Positions 8,413-16,435 of a stretch of 48,351 bases of DNA are shown in pieces. Every line of letters starts with the position of its first letter. The stretch's first letter is position 1. Under the pieces are notes generated by a model. It did not search any database, was not told where the DNA came from, and saw nothing but the letters and a program-made list of their open reading frames with translations. The position numbers were made by a program, and so were the translations under genes. The DNA lies in NCBI GenBank assembly GCA_944382845.1, contig CALWNN010000064.1:1-48351 (forward strand), given 5' to 3'. This DNA comes from an uncultured Clostridia bacterium. Lineage in GTDB: Bacteria; Bacillota; Clostridia; Oscillospirales; Ruminococcaceae.

Positions 8413-9021
8413 ATGATATGTCTGGAAAAATTATCACAGCTTATCGCAGCAAAGCTTGTAAAGGAAGAGATCATTAACGACGATGATTTTTCTGTTGAAT
8501 GCTGCGTGTACGGACTTGAGCTTATACTTTCCTCGCTGTTTATTTTTGCCACAATGATGACAATTGCAGCGTTTACAGGTCTTGTAACAGAGTGTCTGGC
8601 ATTTGCGGCTTTTTTCTGTTCATTAAGAATACTTGCCGGAGGATTTCACTGCAAAAATTATATTTCCTGCTTTTTGGTTTCCGTAAGCCTTTGGGGCGTA
8701 CTTTGCGTACTTCTTCTGACTGACGCATGGCAATTTGTAAACAGCGGCTTATTTGCTGCGGCTACGTTCGTTTTTACAGGTTATATAGCATTGCGTGCGC
8801 CTATCGAACATAAAAACAGGCCCTTAAGTTCCGACGATATAAAAAATATTAAAGGAAAGGCAAGATTTCTTTGCGCATTGCACCTGATGGTCGCAGTAAT
8901 TCTCGTGCTGCTGCAAAGAGACAAGCTTATATTCATTCAGTGCTACAGCGATCTTCTCACGACGCTGTTTATGCTGATACCGTCAATGGAGGTGAAAGGA
9001 AATGAAAAAGACCATTCTTAA
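8413..9021 (+). CDS. agrB: Accessory gene regulator B (AgrB) peptide-processing protease
   Basis: Integral-membrane cysteine endopeptidase of 202 residues that cleaves the AgrD C-terminal tail and cyclises the peptide. The family motif LRILAGGFHCKNYISCF carries catalytic His79 and Cys86, with the seven-residue spacing of S. aureus AgrB His77/Cys84. Four to six membrane segments follow the N-terminal amphipathic region. The start at 8413 follows a purine-rich stretch; an upstream stop in frame (8374-8376) limits alternatives. The last 20 bases overlap agrD. Confidence 0.93.
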   Translation: MICLEKLSQLIAAKLVKEEIINDDDFSVECCVYGLELILSSLFIFATMMTIAAFTGLVTECLAFAAFFCSLRILAGGFHCKNYISCFLVSVSLWGVLCVLLLTDAWQFVNSGLFAAATFVFTGYIALRAPIEHKNRPLSSDDIKNIKGKARFLCALHLMVAVILVLLQRDKLIFIQCYSDLLTTLFMLIPSMEVKGNEKDHS

Positions 9022-9148
9022 AGCAGTTGAAAAGCTTACACGTACAAGTGTAAAACTTGCAAACAACACTGCAAGCCTGGCTTGGTCGTACGAGCCAAAA
9101 GCTCCTGCCGATATTAAAAAATTCGACAGCAAAAAAACTGAAAAGTAA
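9002..9148 (+). CDS. agrD: AgrD-like cyclic autoinducer prepeptide (Ser ring residue)
   Basis: A 48-residue prepeptide starting inside the agrB 3' end, with GGAGG (8988-8992) 9 bases before its ATG. It has the AgrD layout: an amphipathic basic leader (MKKTILKAVEKLTRTSVKL), a core NNTASLAWS, and a charged tail beginning YEPKAPADIKKF. The YEPK-P tail start matches Listeria and clostridial AgrD, where AgrB cuts just before it. The residue in the ring-forming Cys position is Ser25, predicting a five-residue lactone ring S-L-A-W-S instead of a thiolactone. Ring size and cleavage sites are inference by alignment. Confidence 0.87.
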   Translation: MKKTILKAVEKLTRTSVKLANNTASLAWSYEPKAPADIKKFDSKKTEK

Positions 9149-9159
9149 TTGAGTTTTCA

Positions 9160-9190
9160 CCGCTTCCCATTTTTTGAGGAGGCGGCTTTT
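9160..9190 (+). terminator. Terminator of the agr-like operon
   Basis: An 8-bp stem CCGCTTCC / GGAGGCGG with one G-T pair, followed by CTTTTTCT, 12 bases after the agrD stop codon. Confidence 0.85.
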
Positions 9191-9255
9191 TCTGCTTCTT
9201 CCCTTTACAAAAGCCCGATTCGGTGGTAAAATTGTATTGAAAAGAGGTAGATTAG

Positions 9256-9912
9256 ATGACTAAAAAAGAATTATCCAAACGCTACGGGCTTTTTATCATA
9301 AGCCTGTTTTTTGCTGCATTGGGAGTTGCGTTCACCAAACATGGCGAACTTGGAGTTTCCCCTATTTCTTCTATTCCTAACGTGGTAAACTGCAAATTTT
9401 CCGCAATATCCTTAGGCACCCTTCTTATTATCTGGAACTGTATACTTATCATAGGACAGATAATTATTCTGAGAAAGGATTTTAAACTTATCCAGCTTCT
9501 GCAAATTCCCCTTTCGGTTCTTTTCGGAGTATTCACAGATATCGGACTTAAAATCGTTTCTCCTATCCCTGTTTCAAACTATTTTCTGAGGATCTCCATG
9601 GTCGCCGTGGGGATAATCATTATGGGTTTTGGCATTTCCCTTGCAGTGACGGCAGACGCTGTTTTAAATTCGGGAGAGGCGTTTGTCAAAGCCATTTCGG
9701 ATAAGTGGAACAAAAATTTCGGCAGAGTAAAAATTGCTTTTGACATAAGCTGTGTTATAGGCGCAATTATCCTTTCTATGTGGTTTTTTGACTTTAAAAT
9801 AGTCGGGACCCGTGAAGGAACAATAATTTCCGCCCTGATCACAGGGATCTTTGTTAATTTTTTCTTCAAGCTTACAAACAAACCTGTTACAAATCTTCTT
9901 AAAAAGCAGTAA
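9256..9912 (+). CDS. YczE/YitT-like integral membrane protein (DUF6198 type)
   Basis: A 218-residue protein with five to six membrane spans. It has the N-terminal GVAFTKHGELGVSPISSIP segment typical of the YczE/YyaS group and a second glycine-rich span (GFGISLAVTADAVLNSGEAF). The ATG follows GAAAAGAGGTAG. It stands alone between the agr terminator and the sigma-like gene. The family has no settled biochemical role. Confidence is high for family type and low for function. Confidence 0.75.
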   Translation: MTKKELSKRYGLFIISLFFAALGVAFTKHGELGVSPISSIPNVVNCKFSAISLGTLLIIWNCILIIGQIIILRKDFKLIQLLQIPLSVLFGVFTDIGLKIVSPIPVSNYFLRISMVAVGIIIMGFGISLAVTADAVLNSGEAFVKAISDKWNKNFGRVKIAFDISCVIGAIILSMWFFDFKIVGTREGTIISALITGIFVNFFFKLTNKPVTNLLKKQ

Positions 9913-9955
9913 AAATATCACCAACCTTTTTTTGAAACTCCCCACTATATAATTG

Positions 9956-9966
9956 AGAACGTTCTT
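9956..9966. promoter_or_regulatory. Palindrome upstream of the sigma-like gene
   Basis: AGAACGTTCT, a perfect 10-bp palindrome overlapping the end of a TATAAT box (9948-9953) and ~30 bases before the start codon. It could be an operator; it lacks the 4-base spacing of a LexA box. Confidence 0.35.
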
Positions 9967-9991
9967 AAAACAAAAGAAAGCCGGGAAGAAA

Positions 9992-11590
9992 ATGAACAAA
10001 ATCGACGCAGATAAGGTAATATCTTCATACATAAAAAAGATATTCGGATTTTCAATGTCGAAACTTTCGGATATCAGCAAAGCTGAGGAGCTTGCCTCGG
10101 AAATAACCATTCAGGCGTACTGTTCACTTTTAAGGCAGGACGGCATTGAAAACATGGACGGTTATATTTTCAGAATTGCAAAAAATATCTATGCAAGATT
10201 TATTTGCAACTCAGACAGGTTTATTGCCGTGGACGGAATAGAATGTCTTCCTGACACAAAGGATTTTACTCTTGACATTATTAATTCTGAAAGTGCGGGG
10301 ATTCTCAGACGTGAGATAACGTATCTGTCCGAAATACAGCGCAAGGTTATCATTCTTCACTACTTTGAGGATAAAAAGGTAAGAGAAATTGCGTATGCTC
10401 TATCGATTCCCGAAAACACAGTCAAATGGCATCTTGCATGCTCACGGAAGGAGTTAAGAACAGGTATGGATAAAATTCGCACAACAGGCAACTTAGGCGC
10501 ACAGCCTATCAGATTCAATGAAATGGGCCACAGCGGCTCTCCCGGCTCTCTGGGAGACACATCTTATTTCCTTGCAAAGGTCATCACCCAGAACATAGCA
10601 TATGCGGCTTATCATCAGCCGAGAACGGTAAGTGAAATTGCCGACGAACTTGGCATGAATCCGATTTTTGTTGAAGATGAGGTTAATGTTCTTGAAGAAT
10701 ACGGCTTTATGGATAAACTTAAAAACGGAAAATACCGCACAAACATAATGATTTTCGAGCCGAACGAAACCAGCTACATGATATACAGAAAAATCCAACC
10801 CAAGTACGCACGGCTTTTTGCTGAAAAATACTATGCGCCCTTTCTTGAAAGCGTCAAGGAAATACCTGAATTTGTTCATGTTCCCGACAACGATATAAAT
10901 CTTCTCAAGTGGAGCATGGTAAGCTTTCTTGCAAACAGGCTTGTTCCGAAGGATTGGGATTGGAACAAATTTTCAGTAAAGCGTCCCGACGGCGGAGATT
11001 ATAAGGCATTCGCCACGGTGGATATCAAGCCCGATTGGGATATAAGCGACGCCGAGCCTTATATTTACGGCTATTGCGGTGATATGTGGCGAGATAACAT
11101 TTCCGACACGGTATGGTGGAAAGCATGGCAGTTAAATTGCCACTGGACGGACAGACAAGGCGGCTGGAAAGAAAACCTGTCCACAGATTTTGACAAGCTT
11201 TACTTTTTTGCAAAGGGCAAGCTCCCTCAGAACGAATCAAATGCGGAAAGCTATGCAAGATTACTTGATAAGGGGTATATCGTAAAGCTGAGAGACGCTT
11301 ACAAGTTAAATTGTATCACCTGCGACAGCTTAGACAAATGGTGTAAGCTATTTAACAATCCTGACGAGGAAATAACAACTCTTTGCGAAGAGTATTCCTC
11401 CCTTTACGCCGAGGCGGAACTTTGCGGACAACCGAAACATATGCACGATCGTATCATATACGAATCCCGTATAGCTTCAACCGCACTTGTTACCAGAGTT
11501 ATGAAAAGCCTGCTTGATGATGGTATACTGAAGCTTCCCTCAGATACTCAGGCAAAATCTCTTCTTACTATATTGTTTACAGGTAAATGA
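9992..11590 (+). CDS. Sigma-70-family protein with a long C-terminal extension
   Basis: A 532-residue protein. Residues ~1-160 resemble an ECF sigma factor: region 2 is divergent (EELASEITIQAYCSLL) and region 4 is clear (LSEIQRKVIILHYFEDKKV, then EIAYALSIPENTVKWHLACS, a helix-turn-helix). A second winged-helix-like segment (YHQPRTVSEIADELGMNPIF) and about 330 residues rich in Trp and charged residues follow. That is much longer than ordinary ECF factors (~180 residues). I chose ATG 9992 over an upstream TTG because of a GGGAAG site. The extension may sense a ligand, but nothing in it identifies one. A strong terminator follows. Confidence 0.8.
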   Translation: MNKIDADKVISSYIKKIFGFSMSKLSDISKAEELASEITIQAYCSLLRQDGIENMDGYIFRIAKNIYARFICNSDRFIAVDGIECLPDTKDFTLDIINSESAGILRREITYLSEIQRKVIILHYFEDKKVREIAYALSIPENTVKWHLACSRKELRTGMDKIRTTGNLGAQPIRFNEMGHSGSPGSLGDTSYFLAKVITQNIAYAAYHQPRTVSEIADELGMNPIFVEDEVNVLEEYGFMDKLKNGKYRTNIMIFEPNETSYMIYRKIQPKYARLFAEKYYAPFLESVKEIPEFVHVPDNDINLLKWSMVSFLANRLVPKDWDWNKFSVKRPDGGDYKAFATVDIKPDWDISDAEPYIYGYCGDMWRDNISDTVWWKAWQLNCHWTDRQGGWKENLSTDFDKLYFFAKGKLPQNESNAESYARLLDKGYIVKLRDAYKLNCITCDSLDKWCKLFNNPDEEITTLCEEYSSLYAEAELCGQPKHMHDRIIYESRIASTALVTRVMKSLLDDGILKLPSDTQAKSLLTILFTGK

Positions 11591-11608
11591 AATATACGAG
11601 TAAATTAA

Positions 11609-11646
11609 AAACCTACAGCTTTTTCGGGGAGCTGTAGGTTTTTTCA
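11609..11646 (+). terminator. Strong terminator of the sigma-like gene
   Basis: An 11-bp stem AACCTACAGCT / AGCTGTAGGTT with a GGGG-containing loop followed by a T-run, 19 bases after the stop codon. Confidence 0.93.
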
Positions 11647-11662
11647 TGTTCAAAATATTTTT

Positions 11663-11817
11663 AAATCGTCGCCGTGGAACTTTGCTCCTCAATTTTTCAG
11701 TGGGGGATTAAACCACCACTGAAAGTCTGAATGGAATCCGACTCTACAGAAGGCAGACCTGCTGAATAATCAGCAAACCTGCCGTTTAGGCAGGGGGACA
11801 TCGGCGACTTGGTTATA
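11663..11817 (+). repeat. Intergenic modular repeat A, copy 2
   Basis: Begins at AAATCGTCGCCG and lacks the first hairpin. It contains the TTTCAGTGG/CCACTGAAA stem, CTGAATGGAATCC, two terminal hairpins (TGCTGA/TCAGCA and CTGCC/GGCAG) and the end GGGGGACATCGGCGACTT then GGTTATA. GTCGCCG near the start pairs with CGGCGAC near the end. The terminal TTATA contains the stop codon of the flanking permease gene on the minus strand. Confidence 0.85.
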
Positions 11818-12652
11818 CAAATTGAAAGCCCAAAATTCCTGCGGTACATATTATACTTCCTGCAATATTTAACGGCGACGGCTTTTGCTCCTTGCTGAAA
11901 AGCCCGATAATCAGAGCGACAAGAAGTATCATAGGCTGAATAAAGGAATAGTTTGCAAGGCTTGTTGCCGCAACAGCGTTTTCACCCATTAGTCCAAGAG
12001 CATTTGGCAGTTTACAGCCCACAACAATAGCAACTCCCTTCACTCCTTCGGGACTGTTTTTTGCAATATTCCATGGTTTTGCCATAGGAACAAGCAGGAT
12101 TGCCAACAGAACAAGTGCAAAAAACAAGGTCATTGTTGTGGAAATATATTCCTCGGCTTTGACCATTACAAATCCATATCCAAATTTAGCCGTAAGATAA
12201 AGCACAAGCGAAATTGCAATTTTCAGGTAGTGGACTCTTCCCCGCCCTGTTGAAGCAATTATAACAAGACCTGCGGCAGTTATAGCTATAAATATAATCT
12301 TAAGCCAGCTGAGCGCCAAGTCATATATAAGAACATCAGAAAAATACGAGACAAAAAGAATTATTCCAAGCCACGCTTTAAGTTCAAAAACAGACATTTC
12401 CTTTAAAATTGCAGCTCCGGTAAAAAACTCTATATATTTACATAGCGCTATAAGTACGATGCAGATAAAAGATTGAGGGCAAATGGTAAACGTCCTGTCT
12501 GCAAAAGGAAGAAGTAGTCCAAGAAAAGGGACAGTGCCTGCCGCCATTAAAAATGTAAGCTCATAGCCGTTATAGCCGGCCTTGCTCACTGCATACTTAT
12601 CATTAAATGCGCAAATTGAATACAGCGCAACAACCATTAACATTGTAGCCAT
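11813..12652 (-). CDS. EamA/DMT-superfamily transporter
   Basis: A 279-residue protein with about ten membrane spans in two repeats, as in the drug/metabolite transporter family. It is the last gene of the vitamin-uptake operon, 32 bases after the ECF S gene, with AAAGGAG 7 bases before its ATG. It could export or import a related small molecule, but the sequence does not identify it. The C-terminus ends GILGFQFV, and its TAA lies within the end of repeat copy 2. Confidence 0.85.
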   Translation of the reverse strand: MATMLMVVALYSICAFNDKYAVSKAGYNGYELTFLMAAGTVPFLGLLLPFADRTFTICPQSFICIVLIALCKYIEFFTGAAILKEMSVFELKAWLGIILFVSYFSDVLIYDLALSWLKIIFIAITAAGLVIIASTGRGRVHYLKIAISLVLYLTAKFGYGFVMVKAEEYISTTMTLFFALVLLAILLVPMAKPWNIAKNSPEGVKGVAIVVGCKLPNALGLMGENAVAATSLANYSFIQPMILLVALIIGLFSKEQKPSPLNIAGSIICTAGILGFQFV

Positions 12653-12684
12653 AAATACTCTCCTTTAAAACGTCGTATTTTAGC

Positions 12685-13374
12685 TTATTTCAGCTTCAAG
12701 CCGTATTTTTTTACAATCCTCGAAAGTGTTCTGCAAAGAGGAGTTCCTATAAGAAAAAGAAATATAATATTAGAAATCATATAGGAAGCTGTAACAGGAA
12801 TAGCAGAAATGACCAGTGTTGAAAATCTTGCGGGTATAAACTTTCCGTCAATCCATAGAACTGACCAGCAATCCATAATAAGGGAATATACTATTCCTGA
12901 GAGTCCTCCGTAAATGTAAAGAAAAACTTTGGACTTATAGAATTTTTCAGAAAACACTCCTGCAAGAAATCCAATAATTCCCCACGAAAGCATTTGAAAA
13001 GGAGTCCATGGACCTTGTCCGAAATAAATATTAGAAACTAAAGCCGAAAGAGCGCCTGTCATGAATCCACACTGTCTGCCAAGACTCATGCCTGTTACTA
13101 TTACGATTGCAGTTACCGGTTTAAAAAAGGGCAGCGGCGCAAAAAGAAACCGTCCCGCAACTGAAATACCTGTCATCACAGCAGCCAATGCAAGAAGCTC
13201 GGTTGCGGCTTTTCTTTCAAAGCTTTCAAAAAAAGGCAGAATTACAGCAAAAGCAGCCAAAATGGAAAACAAAGCAAAATATTTTCCGCCTGAAAATATA
13301 GAAGCAAGCAGCGCACATACAACTACAACAATTACACTTGCAAAAGAAAACACTTTACTCTTCAAGGGCTTCAC
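12685..13374 (-). CDS. ECF transporter S component (possible corrinoid type)
   Basis: Membrane substrate-binding subunit of an energy-coupling-factor importer, 229 residues with six to seven spans. The central segment (VSNIYFGQGPWTPFQMLSWG, about residues 113-132) looks like the signature of one S-component family, but I cannot tie that family firmly to a vitamin. The start is GTG at 13374, overlapping the ATPase gene by 20 bases. Its own T and A components lie just upstream, so this is a dedicated (group I) ECF transporter. The substrate is inferred as cobalamin-like only from the two upstream surface proteins. Confidence 0.85.
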   Translation of the reverse strand: MKPLKSKVFSFASVIVVVVCALLASIFSGGKYFALFSILAAFAVILPFFESFERKAATELLALAAVMTGISVAGRFLFAPLPFFKPVTAIVIVTGMSLGRQCGFMTGALSALVSNIYFGQGPWTPFQMLSWGIIGFLAGVFSEKFYKSKVFLYIYGGLSGIVYSLIMDCWSVLWIDGKFIPARFSTLVISAIPVTASYMISNIIFLFLIGTPLCRTLSRIVKKYGLKLK

Positions 13375-15019
13375 CGCCTTTACAAGCCTTTACGACCTGC
13401 TCACAGGTAACACAGCCGTCAATTATTCCTTTTGATATTCGCCTTGCGGCAGTTGTATAAAAATCCACAGAGCAGAAAAATTCTTGAGGAGCTCCTACGC
13501 CTGCAATTTTTCCGTCAGACAATAGTCCACACCTGGACGCAAACTCACCGGCAAATTCAACATCGTGAGTCACCGCCACAATAGTTATTCCGTTTTCAAC
13601 AAGTTCGCTTAAAAATTTTCCAAGTTCATACTTTGCAAAACTGTCTATTGCTTTTGTAGGCTCATCAAGTATGAGTATCTCCGGCTGAGACAGCAAAACC
13701 TTTCCAAGAGCGGCTTTCTGACGTTCACCACCTGACAAATCAAGAGGATTTCGGGTTGAAAATTCTTTTATCTTAAGCTTTTCCATAATCATTTCAATCC
13801 GTTTTACAGCTTCATGCCTGTTAAGTCCTAAAACTTTACAGCAACAATAATAATCATCAATAAGCGTGGTTTTAACGAAACAATATGCCGGATCTTGTGG
13901 CAGTACAGAAAGGACCCCGTTGTAAAGGCTATTGCCTTTATAGCTTTTTATAGGCTTATTTAATATTTTTATAGTCCCACTGTATGGTCTTGCCGTACCT
14001 GCCATAACATTAACGGCTGTCGTCTTTCCTGTACCGTTAGAACCGAGCAGACAAAAAAATTCATTTTTATAAATTTCAAGATTTAAATCACGAAGAACAT
14101 CATTTAAATCCTTCCCGTACCTGAACATGATATTTTTCATTTCGATTACAGGTTCAGCTTTATCAGAATCTTTATTAGAAGGCTTGTTTATTTGCTTTAA
14201 ATTCAGATCCGTCAGATATTTTCTGCCTTCTTTAACTGAAATAGGGATCATTCCTTTCCCCTCTGTCTGCGAGAAAATTCTTGCAGAAGCCGGCAGGAGA
14301 AATTCAAAATCGGTTTTCACAATGCTTTGGGAAACCTCTTGAGCTGTTCCGCAAGCAGTTATCATGCCGTTATTGAGAAGAAGTATCTTGTCTGATGCGC
14401 CGAAAAGTTCTTCAAGACTATGTTCGGCAATAATTATAGTTTTTCCAAGTGTTCTGTTTATCTTAATTAAAAGACTTATGAAATTTTCTGTTGCTATTGG
14501 ATCAAGCTGGGCTGTTGGCTCGTCAAGAATAAGTAATTCAGGATCCATCGCAAGCACAGACGCAAGAGAAAGAATTTGTTTCTGACCGCCTGAGAGTTGT
14601 GAGGTATTTTCCGTAAGCCAGCTGTCAATTCCAAAAAAAGCTGCAATTTCGGCAATTTTCAACCTTATCCGTTCAGCGTCTGCTCCAATATTTTCAAGTC
14701 CGAATGCAAGTTCATGCCATACCTTATCAGTGACAACCTGATCTTCAGGAGACTGCATCACAAAACCGATTTCCCTTGCACTCCGCAGCATTGAACCTTC
14801 CTTTAAGTCCTTTGATTTAAATAAAATTTTGCCTGACATTTCACCGAAGGGTGCAATTTCAGGCTTCAGAAGCTGAAGAAGGGTCGTTTTGCCGCAGCCT
14901 GACCTTCCGCAGACGAGAACAAAATCCCCCTTATTAACTGTAAAGCTGATTTCCTTTAAAGCAAAGCTTTCATTATCAGGATATTTAAAATTCAAATCTT
15001 CGATATGTAATATTTCCAT
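13355..15019 (-). CDS. ECF transporter ATPase, fused A and A' domains
   Basis: A 554-residue cytoplasmic ATPase with two complete ABC domains. Domain 1 has Walker A GRSGCGKTT, signature LSGGQKQ and Walker B LLILDEPTAQLD. Domain 2 has GSNGTGKTT, LSGGERQ and ILILDEPTKAID. Both sites look catalytically competent. A Lys-rich linker near residues 265-290 joins them. The ATG at 15019 lies inside the end of the T-component gene (28-base overlap), behind GGAG. Fusion of A and A' is common in CbrU-type and other dedicated ECF systems. Confidence 0.93.
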   Translation of the reverse strand: MEILHIEDLNFKYPDNESFALKEISFTVNKGDFVLVCGRSGCGKTTLLQLLKPEIAPFGEMSGKILFKSKDLKEGSMLRSAREIGFVMQSPEDQVVTDKVWHELAFGLENIGADAERIRLKIAEIAAFFGIDSWLTENTSQLSGGQKQILSLASVLAMDPELLILDEPTAQLDPIATENFISLLIKINRTLGKTIIIAEHSLEELFGASDKILLLNNGMITACGTAQEVSQSIVKTDFEFLLPASARIFSQTEGKGMIPISVKEGRKYLTDLNLKQINKPSNKDSDKAEPVIEMKNIMFRYGKDLNDVLRDLNLEIYKNEFFCLLGSNGTGKTTAVNVMAGTARPYSGTIKILNKPIKSYKGNSLYNGVLSVLPQDPAYCFVKTTLIDDYYCCCKVLGLNRHEAVKRIEMIMEKLKIKEFSTRNPLDLSGGERQKAALGKVLLSQPEILILDEPTKAIDSFAKYELGKFLSELVENGITIVAVTHDVEFAGEFASRCGLLSDGKIAGVGAPQEFFCSVDFYTTAARRISKGIIDGCVTCEQVVKACKGGEALEE

Positions 15020-15879
15020 TTCAAATACTCCGTCGCTTCAATTATAGTTGGTAAAAATGCTGTGATTCCGTACAAAATATAGGTCGATACCGCCATGAAG
15101 TTTACGGGAAGTTCAGTTACAGATGGATAAAATTCAATTCCGACCTTTCCAGAAATTACGGCTATTATCTCTGCAACAAAGGTTATCAAACTGACCACGG
15201 CCAAAACCACATCGGAAACTCGCAGAAAAAACCTTGAGTAAGCTGTACTCCCCTTCATACCATAGCCTCTTGCTCTCATTGACCTTGAGATTATAACAGA
15301 CGACTCAACCGATTTAGCCGAAACAGACATTAAGATTCCCAATTTAAATTTCAGACGGTCAAAAAAGCTGTCAGATGTCAACAATCCGGCAGTTTTCTGT
15401 GCATTTTCACAAGCAGAAAAATCCTTTTTCAATCTTGGGACAAACCTTAACGCCATTGAGATTGTTAAGCCTAATCTCGGAAAAAACCTGCCTGCAAGAT
15501 AAACAATTTTCTCGTCGTCAATAATTTCGGCGGCGCTTGCAAACCATATTATTGAGGCAAGAATTGCGGCGGCAATGGAAGCCCCGCACTTGAAGGCTTC
15601 CAGAGTCACCGGATTGCCGTTCATAAAAAACAACGGAGTTTCGCCATTATGGGAAAAGAGCGGGTTAGTTATCCAGATAAGGATAAATAAAATCAGGTAG
15701 AACCAGATATCAGAAACCATTCTTCTTTTTCTGATAAGAGAAAGAAAAATCACTCCGCCAAGCAATGCCTCTAACCGGACAACAGGATTTACTATAAACA
15801 TACTTCCAAAAAGTATTGCCATATAATAAACAACAAGAGCGAATGGATGAAAGCTGTAAAATCTGAAATGTATTCTCAT
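14992..15879 (-). CDS. ECF transporter T component
   Basis: Transmembrane coupling subunit of 295 residues. Membrane spans fill the first 115 residues and the C-terminal third. The coupling region includes FPRLGLTISMALRFVPRL and the family's SRSMRARGYG motif, which docks on the ATPases. I placed the start at ATG 15879 because GGAGG lies 8 bases upstream and the upstream gene ends at 15884; an earlier in-frame ATG (15897) overlaps that gene. Part of the five-gene surface-capture/import block. Confidence 0.92.
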   Translation of the reverse strand: MRIHFRFYSFHPFALVVYYMAILFGSMFIVNPVVRLEALLGGVIFLSLIRKRRMVSDIWFYLILFILIWITNPLFSHNGETPLFFMNGNPVTLEAFKCGASIAAAILASIIWFASAAEIIDDEKIVYLAGRFFPRLGLTISMALRFVPRLKKDFSACENAQKTAGLLTSDSFFDRLKFKLGILMSVSAKSVESSVIISRSMRARGYGMKGSTAYSRFFLRVSDVVLAVVSLITFVAEIIAVISGKVGIEFYPSVTELPVNFMAVSTYILYGITAFLPTIIEATEYLKWKYYISKI

Positions 15880-15883
15880 CGCT

Positions 15884-16432
15884 TCATCCTCCGACATCCT
15901 GTCCGAGTTCAAGACTGTAAACCCACTCAACCACATCTCCATCGGAAAGCTTGTAATTTCCGCAGGAATTTTCAGGCTGTTGTCCATTCACAAGATATAT
16001 CCACCCGGCCGTCTCTCCGCAATCAAATTCGTACAAGTAATTAATCCCCTGAATATAAACACTGTTGTAAATATTTTGATCCGATCCTTGATATTCCATC
16101 TGAATTTTATTATACCTTGTGACCCTGCTAAGCATATCAAAAACAGTATCCCCATCCCGGAGTACATATTCCGTAGGCTCTAAAATAATCCCATCACCGA
16201 TTAGCTTACGTTGACGGTCGTTTAAAAATTCAGATTTTTCAAGCGCCTTTTCACAATTAATCGAAAAAGTAACCGTTTTAGAATTTTCACTGATATCGTC
16301 TATATGCGTCAGGTAATATTCGTCAACAGTCTGAAATTCCGTTCCCTTTATAAGAATTACAACAGCAATAAAGATAACAAACAAAACAACAATATCTTTT
16401 TTGGCTCCTTTCAGACTGCTCACCTCTTTCAT
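15884..16432 (-). CDS. Membrane-anchored DUF4430 (transcobalamin C-terminal-like) protein
   Basis: A 182-residue protein with an N-terminal membrane anchor (VVLFVIFIAVVILI, residues 15-28) and an extracellular part. Residues ~85-178 match the DUF4430 pattern: LRDGDTVFDML, then FDCGETAGWIYLVNGQQPE, then LSDGDVVEWVYS. DUF4430 is the same fold as the beta domain of human intrinsic factor and transcobalamin. The next gene upstream, 3 bases away, encodes a separate alpha/alpha-toroid protein, the fold of the other half of those carriers. A role as the small clamp of a surface corrinoid receptor is inference. Confidence 0.85.
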   Translation of the reverse strand: MKEVSSLKGAKKDIVVLFVIFIAVVILIKGTEFQTVDEYYLTHIDDISENSKTVTFSINCEKALEKSEFLNDRQRKLIGDGIILEPTEYVLRDGDTVFDMLSRVTRYNKIQMEYQGSDQNIYNSVYIQGINYLYEFDCGETAGWIYLVNGQQPENSCGNYKLSDGDVVEWVYSLELGQDVGG

Positions 16433-16435
16433 ATT

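Noticed and set aside
9956-9966. LexA (SOS) box upstream of the sigma-like gene
   Set aside because: A Firmicutes LexA box needs GAAC, four bases, GTTC; here GAAC and GTTC are contiguous.
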